DNA from: an uncultured Candidatus Melainabacteria bacterium
Lineage (GTDB): Bacteria; Cyanobacteriota; Vampirovibrionia; Gastranaerophilales; Gastranaerophilaceae
DNA: 64,000 nt
Reading direction: 5' to 3'
Assembly: GCA_947525005.1 (NCBI GenBank)
Contig: CANNUY010000001.1
Coordinates: 1-64,000, forward strand
A program made the translations under genes and the position numbers. Below, one piece after another: positions 16,373 through 25,582 of the stretch. Position 1 is the stretch's first letter, and each line of letters starts with the position of its first letter. A model generated the notes under the pieces. It did no database searches, was not told the DNA's origin, and was given only the letters and a program-made list of their open reading frames with translations.

Positions 16373-18022
16373 ATGCAAATATATACAGATAAATCTTTCA
16401 CTAATCCTATAGATAAAATTGTTGCTTTTGACTCAAATTCACTAAAATTAGCTTTTGAAAAAATTGAAAGTTACAAAAACACTCACTATCTTTTAGGCTA
16501 CATAAGATACGAGGCAAAAAACTGTTTTTTTGATAACCACTACAATTACCCAAAACCACTTCTTTATTTTGAAGTGTTTGAGAACTTCTCAAGATTCACC
16601 CCTCAAAAAATCCATACTCAATACTTGATTTCAGAAAAGCCACTTGTATCAAAAACAGAATATTCAAATTCACTAAAACAAATTAAGGAAGAAATCTCAA
16701 ATGGAAATACATACGAAGTAAACTACACCTACCCAACAGAAGTTGTATCAAACCTTGAAGAATTTGAATTGTATCAAGCGCTTTTGGAAAACCAAACAAC
16801 TCCATACAATACCTTTATAAAAAACGAATATGGAACACTGCTTTCATTCTCACCAGAGCTATTTTTCACAATAAAAAACAACAAAATCACTACAAAACCA
16901 ATGAAAGGCACAGTTAAACGAGGTTCAACCCCTGAACAAGACAAGAAAAACATTCAATTTCTTGAAAATGACATAAAAAATAAAGCTGAAAATGTAATGA
17001 TTGTTGATTTATTAAGAAACGACCTTAGTAAAATTGCTAAAACTGGTTCAGTAAACGTCACCAAACTATTTGAGATAGAAACACACAAAACCGTTCACCA
17101 AATGACCTCAACCATAGAGGCAGAACTCGAAACCAACACAACATTATACAAAGTATTTGAAAGCATTTTCCCTTGTGGCTCAATAACAGGCGCTCCTAAG
17201 ATATCAACAATGCGCATAATAGATGAAGTAGAAAACTTTAACCGTGACATATATTGTGGTGCAATCGGGTTAATTTCTCCAGAAGAAACTGTTTTTAGTG
17301 TTCCGATAAGAATTCTACAAAAAGAGAACACAGAAAATTCTTATCTTTGTCATACAGGTGGTGCAATAGTTTGGGACTCTGATATACAAGACGAATGGGA
17401 AGAAACCTTCATCAAACGCAAATTCTTAAACCCAACAAAATTCAATCTAATAGAAACAATGAAGTCTGAAAACGGAGAAATTTTGCTCAAATCTGAACAT
17501 CTATCAAGGCTCAAAACAAGTTGTAAAAAGTTTGGATTTATTTACAACACAGAATTAGATAAAATAAGTTCAGACAAAACAGAAATAATAAGAATTGTTT
17601 TATCTAAAAACGGAGAATATACTGTAACACGCAGTGAAATCAAACCAAATAAAACTAATAAAATAATTTTTTCTAAAACAAAAACCAATAGCTCAAACGA
17701 ATTTTTATACCACAAAACTGATAATAGATATTGGTATGATGATGCGATGAATAAGATTAAAAATGGCGAATTTTTTGATGTAATTTATACAAACGAAAAA
17801 GAAGAAATTACAGAAGGTGCTCGTTCAAATATTGTTATATCAAAAGATGGAAAACTATATACACCACCTATTTCATCAGGATTATTGAATGGAACATATC
17901 GACAAAAAATTATACATAAACTCAACGAAAAAATATTATACAAAAACGATATTATAAATGCAGACAAAATATATTGCATAAACTCTGTTCGTGGAATGGT
18001 TGAGGTGAAACTATGCTTATAG
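16373..18022 (+). CDS. pabB: Fused aminodeoxychorismate synthase I / 4-amino-4-deoxychorismate lyase (PabB-PabC)
   Basis: A 549-residue fusion. Residues 1-360 are the chorismate-binding PabB domain (GNTYEVNYTYP, MKGTVKRG, PCGSITGAPK), which aminates chorismate. Residues 365-549 are a class IV PLP aminotransferase-fold lyase (PabC): PLP lysine Lys448 in YHKTDNRYWYDDA, then ITEGARSNI and the PLP-phosphate loop GLLNGTYR. The fusion makes 4-aminobenzoate for folate. It overlaps pabA downstream by 10 nt, so all three activities come from one operon. The mRNA is predicted leaderless. Confidence 0.93.
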   Translation: MQIYTDKSFTNPIDKIVAFDSNSLKLAFEKIESYKNTHYLLGYIRYEAKNCFFDNHYNYPKPLLYFEVFENFSRFTPQKIHTQYLISEKPLVSKTEYSNSLKQIKEEISNGNTYEVNYTYPTEVVSNLEEFELYQALLENQTTPYNTFIKNEYGTLLSFSPELFFTIKNNKITTKPMKGTVKRGSTPEQDKKNIQFLENDIKNKAENVMIVDLLRNDLSKIAKTGSVNVTKLFEIETHKTVHQMTSTIEAELETNTTLYKVFESIFPCGSITGAPKISTMRIIDEVENFNRDIYCGAIGLISPEETVFSVPIRILQKENTENSYLCHTGGAIVWDSDIQDEWEETFIKRKFLNPTKFNLIETMKSENGEILLKSEHLSRLKTSCKKFGFIYNTELDKISSDKTEIIRIVLSKNGEYTVTRSEIKPNKTNKIIFSKTKTNSSNEFLYHKTDNRYWYDDAMNKIKNGEFFDVIYTNEKEEITEGARSNIVISKDGKLYTPPISSGLLNGTYRQKIIHKLNEKILYKNDIINADKIYCINSVRGMVEVKLCL

Positions 18023-18585
18023 TCGATAACTATGACTCTTTTACATACAATATTGTAGAATATATAAAAATTTTAGGGATAAATCCTATCGTAATCAAAA
18101 ACGATGAATTGACGATTGATGAAATCGAGCGTTTAGATTTTTCTCGAATAATTATCTCTCCAGGGTATGGGAACCCTAATAATAGTGGAATTTCTATGGA
18201 GATAATAAAAAAATATCACGGCAAAAAAGCTATTTTAGGAGTCTGTCTTGGACATCAATGTATCGCTCAAAGTTTTGGTGCAAAAATAGTCAAACTAAAA
18301 GAGCCGTTTCACGGCAAAAATTCAGAAATATTCTTTGATACAACCTCTGGGTTATCACCTATATTCAAAGGTTTAAAGCAAGGTACAAGCGTAACAAGGT
18401 ATCATTCTTTGTGCGTAGATATCAACACCTGTAATCCACCAATAAAAATAACTGCAAAGACAAAAGACAATATCATAATGGGATTAGAGATAGAAGATAG
18501 CAAAACCTTTGGAGTTCAATTTCACCCAGAAGCCATACTGACTGAAGACGGAATGAAAATTTTTGAGAATTTTATTGAATGTTGA
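18013..18585 (+). CDS. pabA: Aminodeoxychorismate synthase glutamine amidotransferase
   Basis: A 190-residue class I glutamine amidotransferase that supplies ammonia to PabB. The triad is intact: nucleophile Cys78 in GVCLGHQ, His171 and Glu173 in QFHPEA. The start MLIVDNYDSFTYN is typical of PabA/TrpG. Its ATG lies inside the end of the pabBC gene, showing translational coupling. It could also serve anthranilate synthase (amphibolic PabA/TrpG), but the partner here is clearly PabB. Confidence 0.95.
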   Translation: MLIVDNYDSFTYNIVEYIKILGINPIVIKNDELTIDEIERLDFSRIIISPGYGNPNNSGISMEIIKKYHGKKAILGVCLGHQCIAQSFGAKIVKLKEPFHGKNSEIFFDTTSGLSPIFKGLKQGTSVTRYHSLCVDINTCNPPIKITAKTKDNIIMGLEIEDSKTFGVQFHPEAILTEDGMKIFENFIEC

Positions 18586-18603
18586 TAGGGTTTTGAATTG
18601 TTT

Positions 18604-18724
18604 GCAGAGATTCTTCGCTTGCATTAAAGAAGCACTTGCAAACCACTCTGAATGACGTTTTATGTTTACATAACAGTTGATTTATGGATTGCCACAAATT
18701 TGCGTTGCAAATTTTCGCAATGAC
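18604..18724. repeat. Dispersed intergenic repeat, modules A and B
   Basis: A module-A copy (GATTCTTCGCTTGC to GAATGACG) is joined to module B (TTATGGATTGCC to TCGCAATGACG). The joining stretch of about 50 nt, from CTCTGAATGACG to GGATTGCCACA, is identical to that at 30080-30128. Confidence 0.75.
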
Positions 18725-18769
18725 GGTTTAAAATTATCATGGACAATAGTGGAATTTATTTCAGGATGA

Positions 18770-19000
18770 CCCTGAAGTCCTTGTCAAATCCTGCGGTCGC
18801 GTTAAACGGCATCGTTCACGCTTGCAGGCAAAAGTGTGATTTTGCCTGACGCACGTTTCACTCTCGCCTTGCTCGTGCCTGTCTTGGATTTACTCCACGC
18901 TCACAGAGTTTCACCTTTTGTGACGTTGTCACAGTCGGTTCAATCTGTTCGCTATCCGAACTAACTTCGTGTCGTCCGTACGTAAATCCGCTCTGCTCCC
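18770..19000. repeat. GC-rich block with hairpins between pabA and the next gene
   Basis: This stretch has no gene. Its GC content is about 50-55% by count of two 60-nt lines, far above its neighbours. It holds perfect hairpins (CAGGCAAAA/TTTTGCCTG at 18825-18848, TGTGAC/GTCACA at 18919-18933). On the minus strand it shares the core CCGTTTAACGCGA with the direct repeats at 50592 and 55826. It may be a structured repeat element or an RNA. Confidence 0.4.
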
Positions 19001-19005
19001 TTGGT

Positions 19006-20211
19006 CTAAATATCATTAACCGAATTATTGAATTGTGGAGTATAATTTCTTGAATTTTTACGTGGGGTCACGTGAATATTCGTATACGTTGGTTGTTGCT
19101 GAGGAGTCGTTGTCTTGATATCAGACGACTTAATCTCTTTTTGCACACCATTTGATGCAGGTGTCACCTGTATGGTATTTCTTATCCTTGAAAATATATT
19201 ATCAGTCTGTTTCCCTGATTTTTTATTCACATTATCCGAAGATTCAACTTTTGCTCTTTCAATACTATTTTTTGATTTATCCTGTGTTTGTTTACCCCAA
19301 TCCGACCAAAACCTCTTTTGAGTAGTAGTTGTTTGAGTTGATGTTTGGTTCACAACAGGAGTTTGAGGTTGCTTATTTTCTTTTATTTCTTGTGTTTTAA
19401 TTACGTTCTCATCATTTTCTTTCTTTGTATCAACAGCCTTTTGTGCAGGTTGAAGTTTTTCAGACACATTTTCTTGAAGCTGAAAAACTGGCTTGATATT
19501 TGAGTTTTTAGGCATCTCCGGAATTAAATTCGTATGATGAAGTTCTATAGTTTCAGGTTTTTGAGGCTCAATCGTATTATTATCATCAGATTTATTAGAA
19601 TCAACATTAACCTCATTTTGACGAGCCGGTTTCAAACTTATTTCATTAACCACTGTTAAAGCTAGTTTTTCATAATAGTTAGTCAAAACAGACAAATCTT
19701 TGTTATTTACAGATTCAAAATTAACACTCTTAAAATAAGTATTACTCCAAACGACCTTATTATCAGAAACATCAATTAAATAAACATCGGTTCTTAATCG
19801 GATAGTTGTATCGTCTTTTATAAAGGTCATTTTTTCTAAAGCTTTGCTATTCAAATTCGCATTCAAAGATTTTATATCATATCTTGAAACCACTTTTATA
19901 ACTCTATTTGTACCATACACTTTTGCTAAAAGTTTTATCTTTTCATCAGTATCAAGTCCTGAATTTATTTGAGGATTTGTAGAGAAAGTATTTTTCAAAG
20001 AACTTGTTGTTGGTGCGTTCAACTTTTTTATTCCAGACAATTCATTTATCAAATCATTTGCAAAAATTTCTTCAAGGTTTTTAGAATACAAAAGATTTGT
20101 ATCTGTTTTTTTTAAATAACTAAAAGGACAAACAATCGCACCATAATCACCAGCAAGAGATATATTCACACTTGCCAAGCAAAATATTAGAAAAATAATC
20201 ACCCTTCTCAT
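19006..20211 (-). CDS. Exported protein with a low-complexity C-terminal half
   Basis: A 401-residue protein with a signal peptide at residues 1-20 (MRRVIIFLIFCLASVNISLA). Residues 20-195 look like a folded domain (KLLAKVYGTNRVIKVVSRYD, VYLIDVSDNKVVWSNTY), reminiscent of periplasmic accessory domains in which a small protein is built from the host's version of a TolB-N-like fold; I cannot name the family. The rest is Gln/Thr/Asn/Lys-rich low complexity. The start is the second ATG of the frame: TATAAT lies exactly 6 nt before it, and the first ATG lies upstream of that box. It is divergent from the SIMPL gene. Confidence 0.6.
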   Translation of the reverse strand: MRRVIIFLIFCLASVNISLAGDYGAIVCPFSYLKKTDTNLLYSKNLEEIFANDLINELSGIKKLNAPTTSSLKNTFSTNPQINSGLDTDEKIKLLAKVYGTNRVIKVVSRYDIKSLNANLNSKALEKMTFIKDDTTIRLRTDVYLIDVSDNKVVWSNTYFKSVNFESVNNKDLSVLTNYYEKLALTVVNEISLKPARQNEVNVDSNKSDDNNTIEPQKPETIELHHTNLIPEMPKNSNIKPVFQLQENVSEKLQPAQKAVDTKKENDENVIKTQEIKENKQPQTPVVNQTSTQTTTTQKRFWSDWGKQTQDKSKNSIERAKVESSDNVNKKSGKQTDNIFSRIRNTIQVTPASNGVQKEIKSSDIKTTTPQQQPTYTNIHVTPRKNSRNYTPQFNNSVNDI

Positions 20212-20217
20212 ACAAAT

Positions 20218-20223
20218 ATTATA
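20218..20223 (-). promoter_or_regulatory. -10 box, leaderless geometry
   Basis: A perfect TATAAT on the minus strand with 6 nt to the ATG at 20211. This decides the start of that gene. No clear -35 is seen. Confidence 0.55.
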
Positions 20224-20277
20224 CAATAAATATTTAGTATATTTATGCTATATTATTAAAAAAAGGAGTACTCATTT

Positions 20278-21012
20278 ATGAAAAAGACTATTGCATTATT
20301 TTTGACATTCATTATGTCATGTTTTTTAATTGGGACAAAAGCATTTGCAGAACAAGGTTACATCTCATCAACTGCGACATCTCAAGTGGAATTAACACCT
20401 GATACAGTAACATTTAATGTAGAAATAGTAACAACATCAAAAGAATCAATGTCAAAAGCTATAGCTGAAAATAAACGTATTTCAACAAAGGTTTATGAAA
20501 ACCTAAAAAAAGCTACAGAAAAAAACAAAGCTGACAGCCTAAAAACATTAAATTACAGTGCGATTCCAGTATACAAATATAATAACAACAAAAAGTTATT
20601 AGACTATTATCAAGTTACAAACAATGTAAAGGTTCAAACAAAGCAAATCGCAAATGCTGGTCAAATGATTGATACTGCTATGTCAAATGGTGCAACATCA
20701 ATCAATAATGTATCCTATGACATCTCAAATTATGAAGCAGAATGCAACAAATTGTTAGCAGAAACATCTCAAAAAGCTAAATTACAAGCAGAAAACATTG
20801 TATCATCACTTGGCACAACAATTACAGGGATAAAATCAGTAGATAGCAGTTGTTCAATAGCTGGTAAATCAACAATGCCAAGATTGTATATGAGTGCAAA
20901 ATCTACTAATTTTACATCAGATATGGAAATGAGCTCTGCTAGTGAAACCAATATTGAAGTTGGAACAATGACACTCAATGCAAGAGTAAATATTTGTTTT
21001 TATGTTAAGTAA
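20278..21012 (+). CDS. SIMPL-domain (DUF541) exported protein
   Basis: A 244-residue protein with a signal peptide (residues 1-24, ending KAFA). The mature part is the SIMPL domain: TATSQVELTPDTVTFNVEI near the start, a central region of YQVTNNVKVQT and a C-terminal SLGTTITGIKSVD, then a closing strand. SIMPL proteins are periplasmic or outer-membrane oligomers linked to oxidative or envelope stress, with poorly known function. AAGGAG lies 7-8 nt before ATG. It is transcribed away from the previous gene. Confidence 0.8.
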   Translation: MKKTIALFLTFIMSCFLIGTKAFAEQGYISSTATSQVELTPDTVTFNVEIVTTSKESMSKAIAENKRISTKVYENLKKATEKNKADSLKTLNYSAIPVYKYNNNKKLLDYYQVTNNVKVQTKQIANAGQMIDTAMSNGATSINNVSYDISNYEAECNKLLAETSQKAKLQAENIVSSLGTTITGIKSVDSSCSIAGKSTMPRLYMSAKSTNFTSDMEMSSASETNIEVGTMTLNARVNICFYVK

Positions 21013-21112
21013 TAGACTTAATTTGTAAAAAATTGTAAAATTATTGCAAAAGTATGTTAATAATTTTTTATAATAATACTTAAATAAGTATAACAGTGTG
21101 TAGGAGAATAAC

Positions 21113-21412
21113 ATGTTTGAGAATGTGAAGAAATCAATATCAAAGATTCGTAACATTAATCCAAAGGAATTGTGGTCAGCATTCAGCCAATCACAAAGAA
21201 CCGTTCGTAGAGATTATGTGGACATGTTAACCTCTGATGTAGAACTACAATCATTAGCTGACACAAGAAGGCTAGAAGCGATGGTCGGCGAACAAATAAG
21301 AACAGATTTCCCTGAAATCAGCAATAGTTCTTATCAATTATTAGTAGATGCAACAATGCATTCAATCAGAAAAAAACAACTTCAAGCCACTGAAGATATT
21401 CGTTTTGAATAA
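21113..21412 (+). CDS. Conserved-looking small protein of unknown function
   Basis: A 99-residue soluble protein, mostly helical and charged, starting MFENVKKSISKIRNINPKELW. No signal peptide, membrane segment or known motif is visible. It has TAGGAGA as ribosome-binding site and a TTGCAA/TATAAT-like promoter about 30 nt upstream. It is closed by a terminator before leuD, so it is its own transcription unit. Confidence 0.6.
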   Translation: MFENVKKSISKIRNINPKELWSAFSQSQRTVRRDYVDMLTSDVELQSLADTRRLEAMVGEQIRTDFPEISNSSYQLLVDATMHSIRKKQLQATEDIRFE

Positions 21413-21440
21413 TTCTTCATTATGTAGTTCAAAATTTTTT

Positions 21441-21465
21441 GAGGGGTTTCTAACCCCTCTTATTT
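21441..21465 (+). terminator. Terminator before leuD
   Basis: GAGGGGTT/AACCCCTC stem with TCT loop, followed by a T-rich tail. Confidence 0.7.
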
Positions 21466-21504
21466 AATAAAAATTGTCATAATAAGACTAAAAAGGAGAG
21501 TAAG

Positions 21505-21996
21505 ATGAGAGGAAAAGCATTCAAATTCGGAGATAATATCTCAACAGACCATATTGCCCCAGGGCGATTATTTCACTTGCGGTCCAATTTACCTGAATTT
21601 GCAAAACACGTTTTAGAAGATGCTGACCCAAATTTTGCCTCACAGATGAAAAAAGGTGATTTTGTTGTAGCAGGGAACAACTTTGGATTAGGTTCTTCAA
21701 GAGAACACGCCCCACAGATTATCAAAATTTCTGGAGTAAGCGCAGTTCTAGCAAAATCATTTGCAAGAATTTTTTATAGAAACGCAATCAATATTGGTTT
21801 ATTAGCAATAGAATGTGATACAGACGCAATTGATGCAGGTGACGAATTAGATTTAGACATAGAAAAAGGGTATATCAACAACCTTACAAAAGGGGTTATG
21901 ATATCTATTGAACCGTTACCACCTGTGATGATTAAGATGCTAGAAGACGGTGGACTTGTTGAACACATAAAGAAAAACGGCGACTTCAAGTTATAA
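21505..21996 (+). CDS. leuD: 3-isopropylmalate dehydratase small subunit
   Basis: A 163-residue LeuD/aconitase-swivel protein. It opens with GKAFKFGDNISTDHIAPGR and has the substrate-binding GNNFGLGSSREHAPQ (residues 57-71) and AKSFARIFYRNAINIGL. With LeuC it isomerises 2-isopropylmalate in leucine synthesis. The archaeal/clostridial-type short small subunit is also used by homoaconitase or methylbutyrylmalate enzymes. LeuC is not adjacent, so it must be encoded elsewhere. The ribosome-binding site is AAGGAGAG. Confidence 0.9.
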   Translation: MRGKAFKFGDNISTDHIAPGRLFHLRSNLPEFAKHVLEDADPNFASQMKKGDFVVAGNNFGLGSSREHAPQIIKISGVSAVLAKSFARIFYRNAINIGLLAIECDTDAIDAGDELDLDIEKGYINNLTKGVMISIEPLPPVMIKMLEDGGLVEHIKKNGDFKL

Positions 21997-22003
21997 TGCT
22001 TTT

Positions 22004-22033
22004 GTCGTGTTCAATCAAACAGTTGAACACGAC
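22004..22033. terminator. Hairpin between leuD and the solenoid gene
   Basis: GTCGTGTTCAA pairs with TTGAACACGAC around an 8-nt loop. There is no strong T-run, so it is a weak candidate for a shared terminator of these converging genes. Confidence 0.4.
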
Positions 22034-22059
22034 CTACAATTTAAAAATATTAATAAAAA

Positions 22060-23868
22060 CTAATCAGCTATGAGTTGACCATCAATTTTCACATTAAAAA
22101 AGTCACTTCTTCTTAGTTTTGAACCTTTTATTCTGAATGATTTAACCTGCAAATTCTTCAAACGTTTCGCTGTTGGTTTTTTATATTTTTGTTCAGGCTC
22201 TTTTTTAAATAACTCCGGATTATGTGGTGCAAAAATCGAATTAAACTGTTTTATTGCATCTTTACTAAAAATAGCATTAAACCCTATGTATTTTAAATTT
22301 CCCAAATCCTCAATCACAGAATCAGTAAAATCAGCACTACCTTCAATTCGTTCTAAATTTTTTAAACTCTTTATTTTATCATTAAAGGTAGCTTTGCCAC
22401 CAATAAATTTTAGATTTCCTAAATCCTCAATTGGTGAATAATTAAAATTTGCACTTCCACCAATATACTCAAGTTCACCCAAATCTGTTATTTGTGAATC
22501 TCTAAAATCAGCATGCCCGCTTATATATTTCAGTTTTCCCAAACTTTTTAACCCTGACATTTCTGCCTTAAAACTTCCATAAACTTTTTCTAAATCACCT
22601 AAATCTGTTAATTGAGAATTACTTATATCTAAACCATCTTTTATGTGTTTAATTTTACCTAAAGATTTTAGTTCACAATTTGGAATAGTTGTATAACCAC
22701 CAATGCTTTCCAATTCTCCTGTATCCGTTAGTTTTGAACCTTCTAAATTCATCTTGCCTTCGATACGTTTTATTTTTGCAAACATTGCATCTTCATTTAC
22801 CCCTAAATCAGCAGGCTTAATTCCACGACCTGTATGCTTTAAATCATAATGGGAAATAGTATAAAACCCATCTTTATCCTCTTTTGATTTAATATGAAAA
22901 TAATCTAAAATTTTAGGAAAATCATTTTTTTCTATTGCAGGTTGAAGTACTTTTTTTGCTTCTTTACATTCTTCTTTTTTAATTTCAGCGTCCTCAAATT
23001 CATCAATCGCTCTATAATCCAATTCATAATTATTTTTTTCTACATGCTCTTTTGCATCTTCAAAATACTCCAACGGAATTTGACTATTATTTTGCACACC
23101 TTGAATTTCAGTAATTGTATCCTCATAAAACCTCACACCAAGTCTTGGCTTTCCATTATCTAATAGAATATGAAAATCACCCTCTGATAGATATGGTTCT
23201 GCGTTAAAACTATGTGTACACCAGTTTTTGTGAGATAAAGTTTTTAATTTATCAACATTCTTTTCAAAATTTTCTGGGTCATGTTCTTTTGACGGAATTT
23301 CTATCCATTCTTTACCCATACCAACAGTTTTGGTTTCATCAAAATACTGATGTCTAAGCCCAGTCTTATACTCTTTTAGTATATTTACATTTTCACCATT
23401 GTCAACTTTTGACATCACATCAGCAAGAACACCTTTATTCAAACACGGTGGCAATTCATCATTATTTGGTTCTAAATCCTTTGTGATTGCAGACATCACC
23501 AATAAACCTGCCGTTTTGTTATACGCATCATTTTCTTTTGTTAAATAATCTCCCCATTCTTTTATCAACGCTTTTCGTTGAATTTGCGTTTCTTCTCTAC
23601 GCCCTTCATAATCAGTTGTCAAAATTGTTTTGAGTTTTTCATCTGCCCAATCTTGCAAATCTTCGTTTGTATTAAATTTCTCAATTGGAGCTTTGAATTT
23701 ATCTACACATACTCTATCAATCCCTGAAAACTCTTGTTTTTTCATCGCACCAAAACTAACAGTATCTTGTTTTAATGGCGATAAATTATTATGTTTAAAA
23801 AAACAAGACTGTCTATTTTGTTGAAGATTCAAAACATTTGGAGTTGTAATAAATGGATTGATACGCAT
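22060..23868 (-). CDS. Solenoid-repeat protein, copy 1 of a tandem pair
   Basis: A 602-residue cytoplasmic protein. Near the N-terminus is the motif VSFGAMK (about residue 37). Residues 60-250 form a domain with NWCTHSF, YLSEGDFHILLDNGKPRLGVRF, resembling the WCT-type domain found in some phage and Bacteroidota proteins; this resemblance is from memory and weak. From about 380 on come 19-20-residue repeats with consensus xxDLGxLxxIGGxxxFxxSxI, predicting an LRR-like solenoid for protein binding. The N-terminal 246 codons are nearly identical in DNA to copy 2 just upstream; the C-terminal halves diverge. Function unknown. Confidence 0.6.
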   Translation of the reverse strand: MRINPFITTPNVLNLQQNRQSCFFKHNNLSPLKQDTVSFGAMKKQEFSGIDRVCVDKFKAPIEKFNTNEDLQDWADEKLKTILTTDYEGRREETQIQRKALIKEWGDYLTKENDAYNKTAGLLVMSAITKDLEPNNDELPPCLNKGVLADVMSKVDNGENVNILKEYKTGLRHQYFDETKTVGMGKEWIEIPSKEHDPENFEKNVDKLKTLSHKNWCTHSFNAEPYLSEGDFHILLDNGKPRLGVRFYEDTITEIQGVQNNSQIPLEYFEDAKEHVEKNNYELDYRAIDEFEDAEIKKEECKEAKKVLQPAIEKNDFPKILDYFHIKSKEDKDGFYTISHYDLKHTGRGIKPADLGVNEDAMFAKIKRIEGKMNLEGSKLTDTGELESIGGYTTIPNCELKSLGKIKHIKDGLDISNSQLTDLGDLEKVYGSFKAEMSGLKSLGKLKYISGHADFRDSQITDLGELEYIGGSANFNYSPIEDLGNLKFIGGKATFNDKIKSLKNLERIEGSADFTDSVIEDLGNLKYIGFNAIFSKDAIKQFNSIFAPHNPELFKKEPEQKYKKPTAKRLKNLQVKSFRIKGSKLRRSDFFNVKIDGQLIAD

Positions 23869-23898
23869 ATCTATATAACACTTCTGATAATTTTTTTT
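23128..23898. repeat. Long direct repeat, copy 1 (5' half of solenoid gene)
   Basis: Matches 24737-25507 at a constant offset of 1,609 nt with about four mismatches by eye and no indels. It covers the promoter-proximal flank and the first 246 codons. Confidence 0.85.
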
Positions 23899-23944
23899 GC
23901 TAATTTAATACAAAAAATAACTATAAATGGTCCAATAAAATAAG

Positions 23945-25477
23945 CTAATCCACAATCAATTTTCCACCTATTTCAATTCGTCTAAAATCTGATCTTGTTA
24001 ATTTTGAACCTTTAATTTTTTGCGACTTATTCATTTCTGATTTTAAATTTTTAGTTTTTGTTTTTCTAAACTCTTTTTTAGAAACTGGTTTAAATGCTAG
24101 AAAATCGTCTTTTTTAAAGATTGCATCTCCACCTATATACTTTAATGCGCCCAAATCCTCAATCTCAGAATCAGTAAAATCAATGTTTCCGCCAACTCTT
24201 TCTAAATTTTTTAAAGATTTAATCTTATCATTTAATTTCACATTGCCACCAATAATTTTCAAATTTCCTAAATCATTAATTTGTGAAAATTTTAAAAATA
24301 CATCTCCACCAACATCTTCTAACACACCAATATCAGTGAGTGTAGATTCATATAAATTAATATCACCGTTAATATGTTTTATATTTTTAAAAATTTTATT
24401 TTCATTCACACCCAAATCAACAGGCTTAATCACACGTCCTGTCTTAGCCAAATTATAATGAGAAATTGTGCACATTCCCTTGTCATCTACATCAGTTTCT
24501 ATATTAAAAAAGCCTAAAATTTTTGGGATATCATTATTTTCTATAGCCGGTTTAAGCTCTTCTTTTGCTGTTTTTAACTCTTCATTTATTATTTCTGCAC
24601 ACTCAAGCTCATTTTTTGCTTTAGGTTCCAATTTATAATCATTAGATTTAACATGCTCATTTGCATCATCAAAGTAATCTAACGGTATTTCACTATTATT
24701 TTGAGCGCCCTGAATTTCTTGAATAGACTCACCGACAAACCTCACACCAAGTCTTGGCTTTCCGTTATCTAATAGAATATGAAAATCACCCTCTGATAGA
24801 TATGGTTCTGCGTTAAAACTATGTGTACACCAGTTTTTGTGAGATAAAGTTTTTAATTTATCAACATTCTTTTCAAAATTTTCTGGGTCATGTTCTTTTG
24901 ACGGAATTTCTATCCATTCTTTACCCATACCAACAGTTTTGGTTTCATCAAAATACTGATGTCTAAGCCCAGTCTTATACTCTTTTAGTATATTTACATT
25001 TTCACCATTGTCAACTTTTGACATCACATCAGCAAGAACACCTTTATTCAAACACGGTGGCAATTCATCATTATTTGGTTCTAAATCCTTTGTGATTGCA
25101 GACATCACCAATAAACCTGCCGTTTTGTTATACGCATCATTTTCTTTTGTTAAATAATCTCCCCATTCTTTTATCAACGCTTTTCGTTGAATTTGCGTTT
25201 CTTCTCTACGCCCTTCATAATCAGTTGTCAAAATTGTTTTGAGTTTTTCATCTGCCCAATCTTGCAAATCTTCGTTTGTATTAAATTTCTCAATTGGAGC
25301 TTTGAATTTATCTACACATACTCTATCAATCCCTGAAAACTCTTGTTTTTTCATCGCACCAAAACTAACAGTATCTTGTTTTAATGGCGATAAATTATTA
25401 TGTTTAACAAAACAAAACTGTCTATTTTGTTGAAGATTCAAAACATTTGGAGTTGTAATAAATGGATTGATACGCAT
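23945..25477 (-). CDS. Solenoid-repeat protein, copy 2 of a tandem pair
   Basis: A 510-residue paralogue of the protein downstream. It has the same start (MRINPFITTPN) and the same N-terminal domain, differing in only a few residues up to LGVRF, then a related but diverged region and only about five solenoid repeats instead of about nine. The start is set by the paralogue's ATG; the 22 codons upstream in frame have no counterpart there. It lies 76 nt before copy 1 on the same strand. The variable C-terminal repeats suggest changing binding partners; function is unknown. Confidence 0.6.
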   Translation of the reverse strand: MRINPFITTPNVLNLQQNRQFCFVKHNNLSPLKQDTVSFGAMKKQEFSGIDRVCVDKFKAPIEKFNTNEDLQDWADEKLKTILTTDYEGRREETQIQRKALIKEWGDYLTKENDAYNKTAGLLVMSAITKDLEPNNDELPPCLNKGVLADVMSKVDNGENVNILKEYKTGLRHQYFDETKTVGMGKEWIEIPSKEHDPENFEKNVDKLKTLSHKNWCTHSFNAEPYLSEGDFHILLDNGKPRLGVRFVGESIQEIQGAQNNSEIPLDYFDDANEHVKSNDYKLEPKAKNELECAEIINEELKTAKEELKPAIENNDIPKILGFFNIETDVDDKGMCTISHYNLAKTGRVIKPVDLGVNENKIFKNIKHINGDINLYESTLTDIGVLEDVGGDVFLKFSQINDLGNLKIIGGNVKLNDKIKSLKNLERVGGNIDFTDSEIEDLGALKYIGGDAIFKKDDFLAFKPVSKKEFRKTKTKNLKSEMNKSQKIKGSKLTRSDFRRIEIGGKLIVD

Positions 25478-25507
25478 ATTTATATAACACTTCTGATAAT
25501 TTTTTTT
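24737..25507. repeat. Long direct repeat, copy 2 (5' half of solenoid gene)
   Basis: Partner of 23128-23898; see that entry. Similarity drops abruptly on the 3' (C-terminal) side. Confidence 0.85.
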
Positions 25508-25522
25508 TGCCATTTCAACAAC

Positions 25523-25555
25523 AAAAAATCTGCTATATTCCAAGCAGATTTTTTT
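25523..25555 (-). terminator. Terminator of the Bax-inhibitor-like gene
   Basis: AAAATCTGCT/AGCAGATTTT stem with an 8-nt loop and a run of U on the minus strand. Confidence 0.7.
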
Positions 25556-25582
25556 AATTTTAATAAATTCCCAATAAAACTT

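Noticed and set aside
18773..18860. 27-codon ATG frame in the GC-rich block
   Set aside because: No ribosome-binding site, short, and it runs through perfect hairpins; the block is better explained as a structured element.
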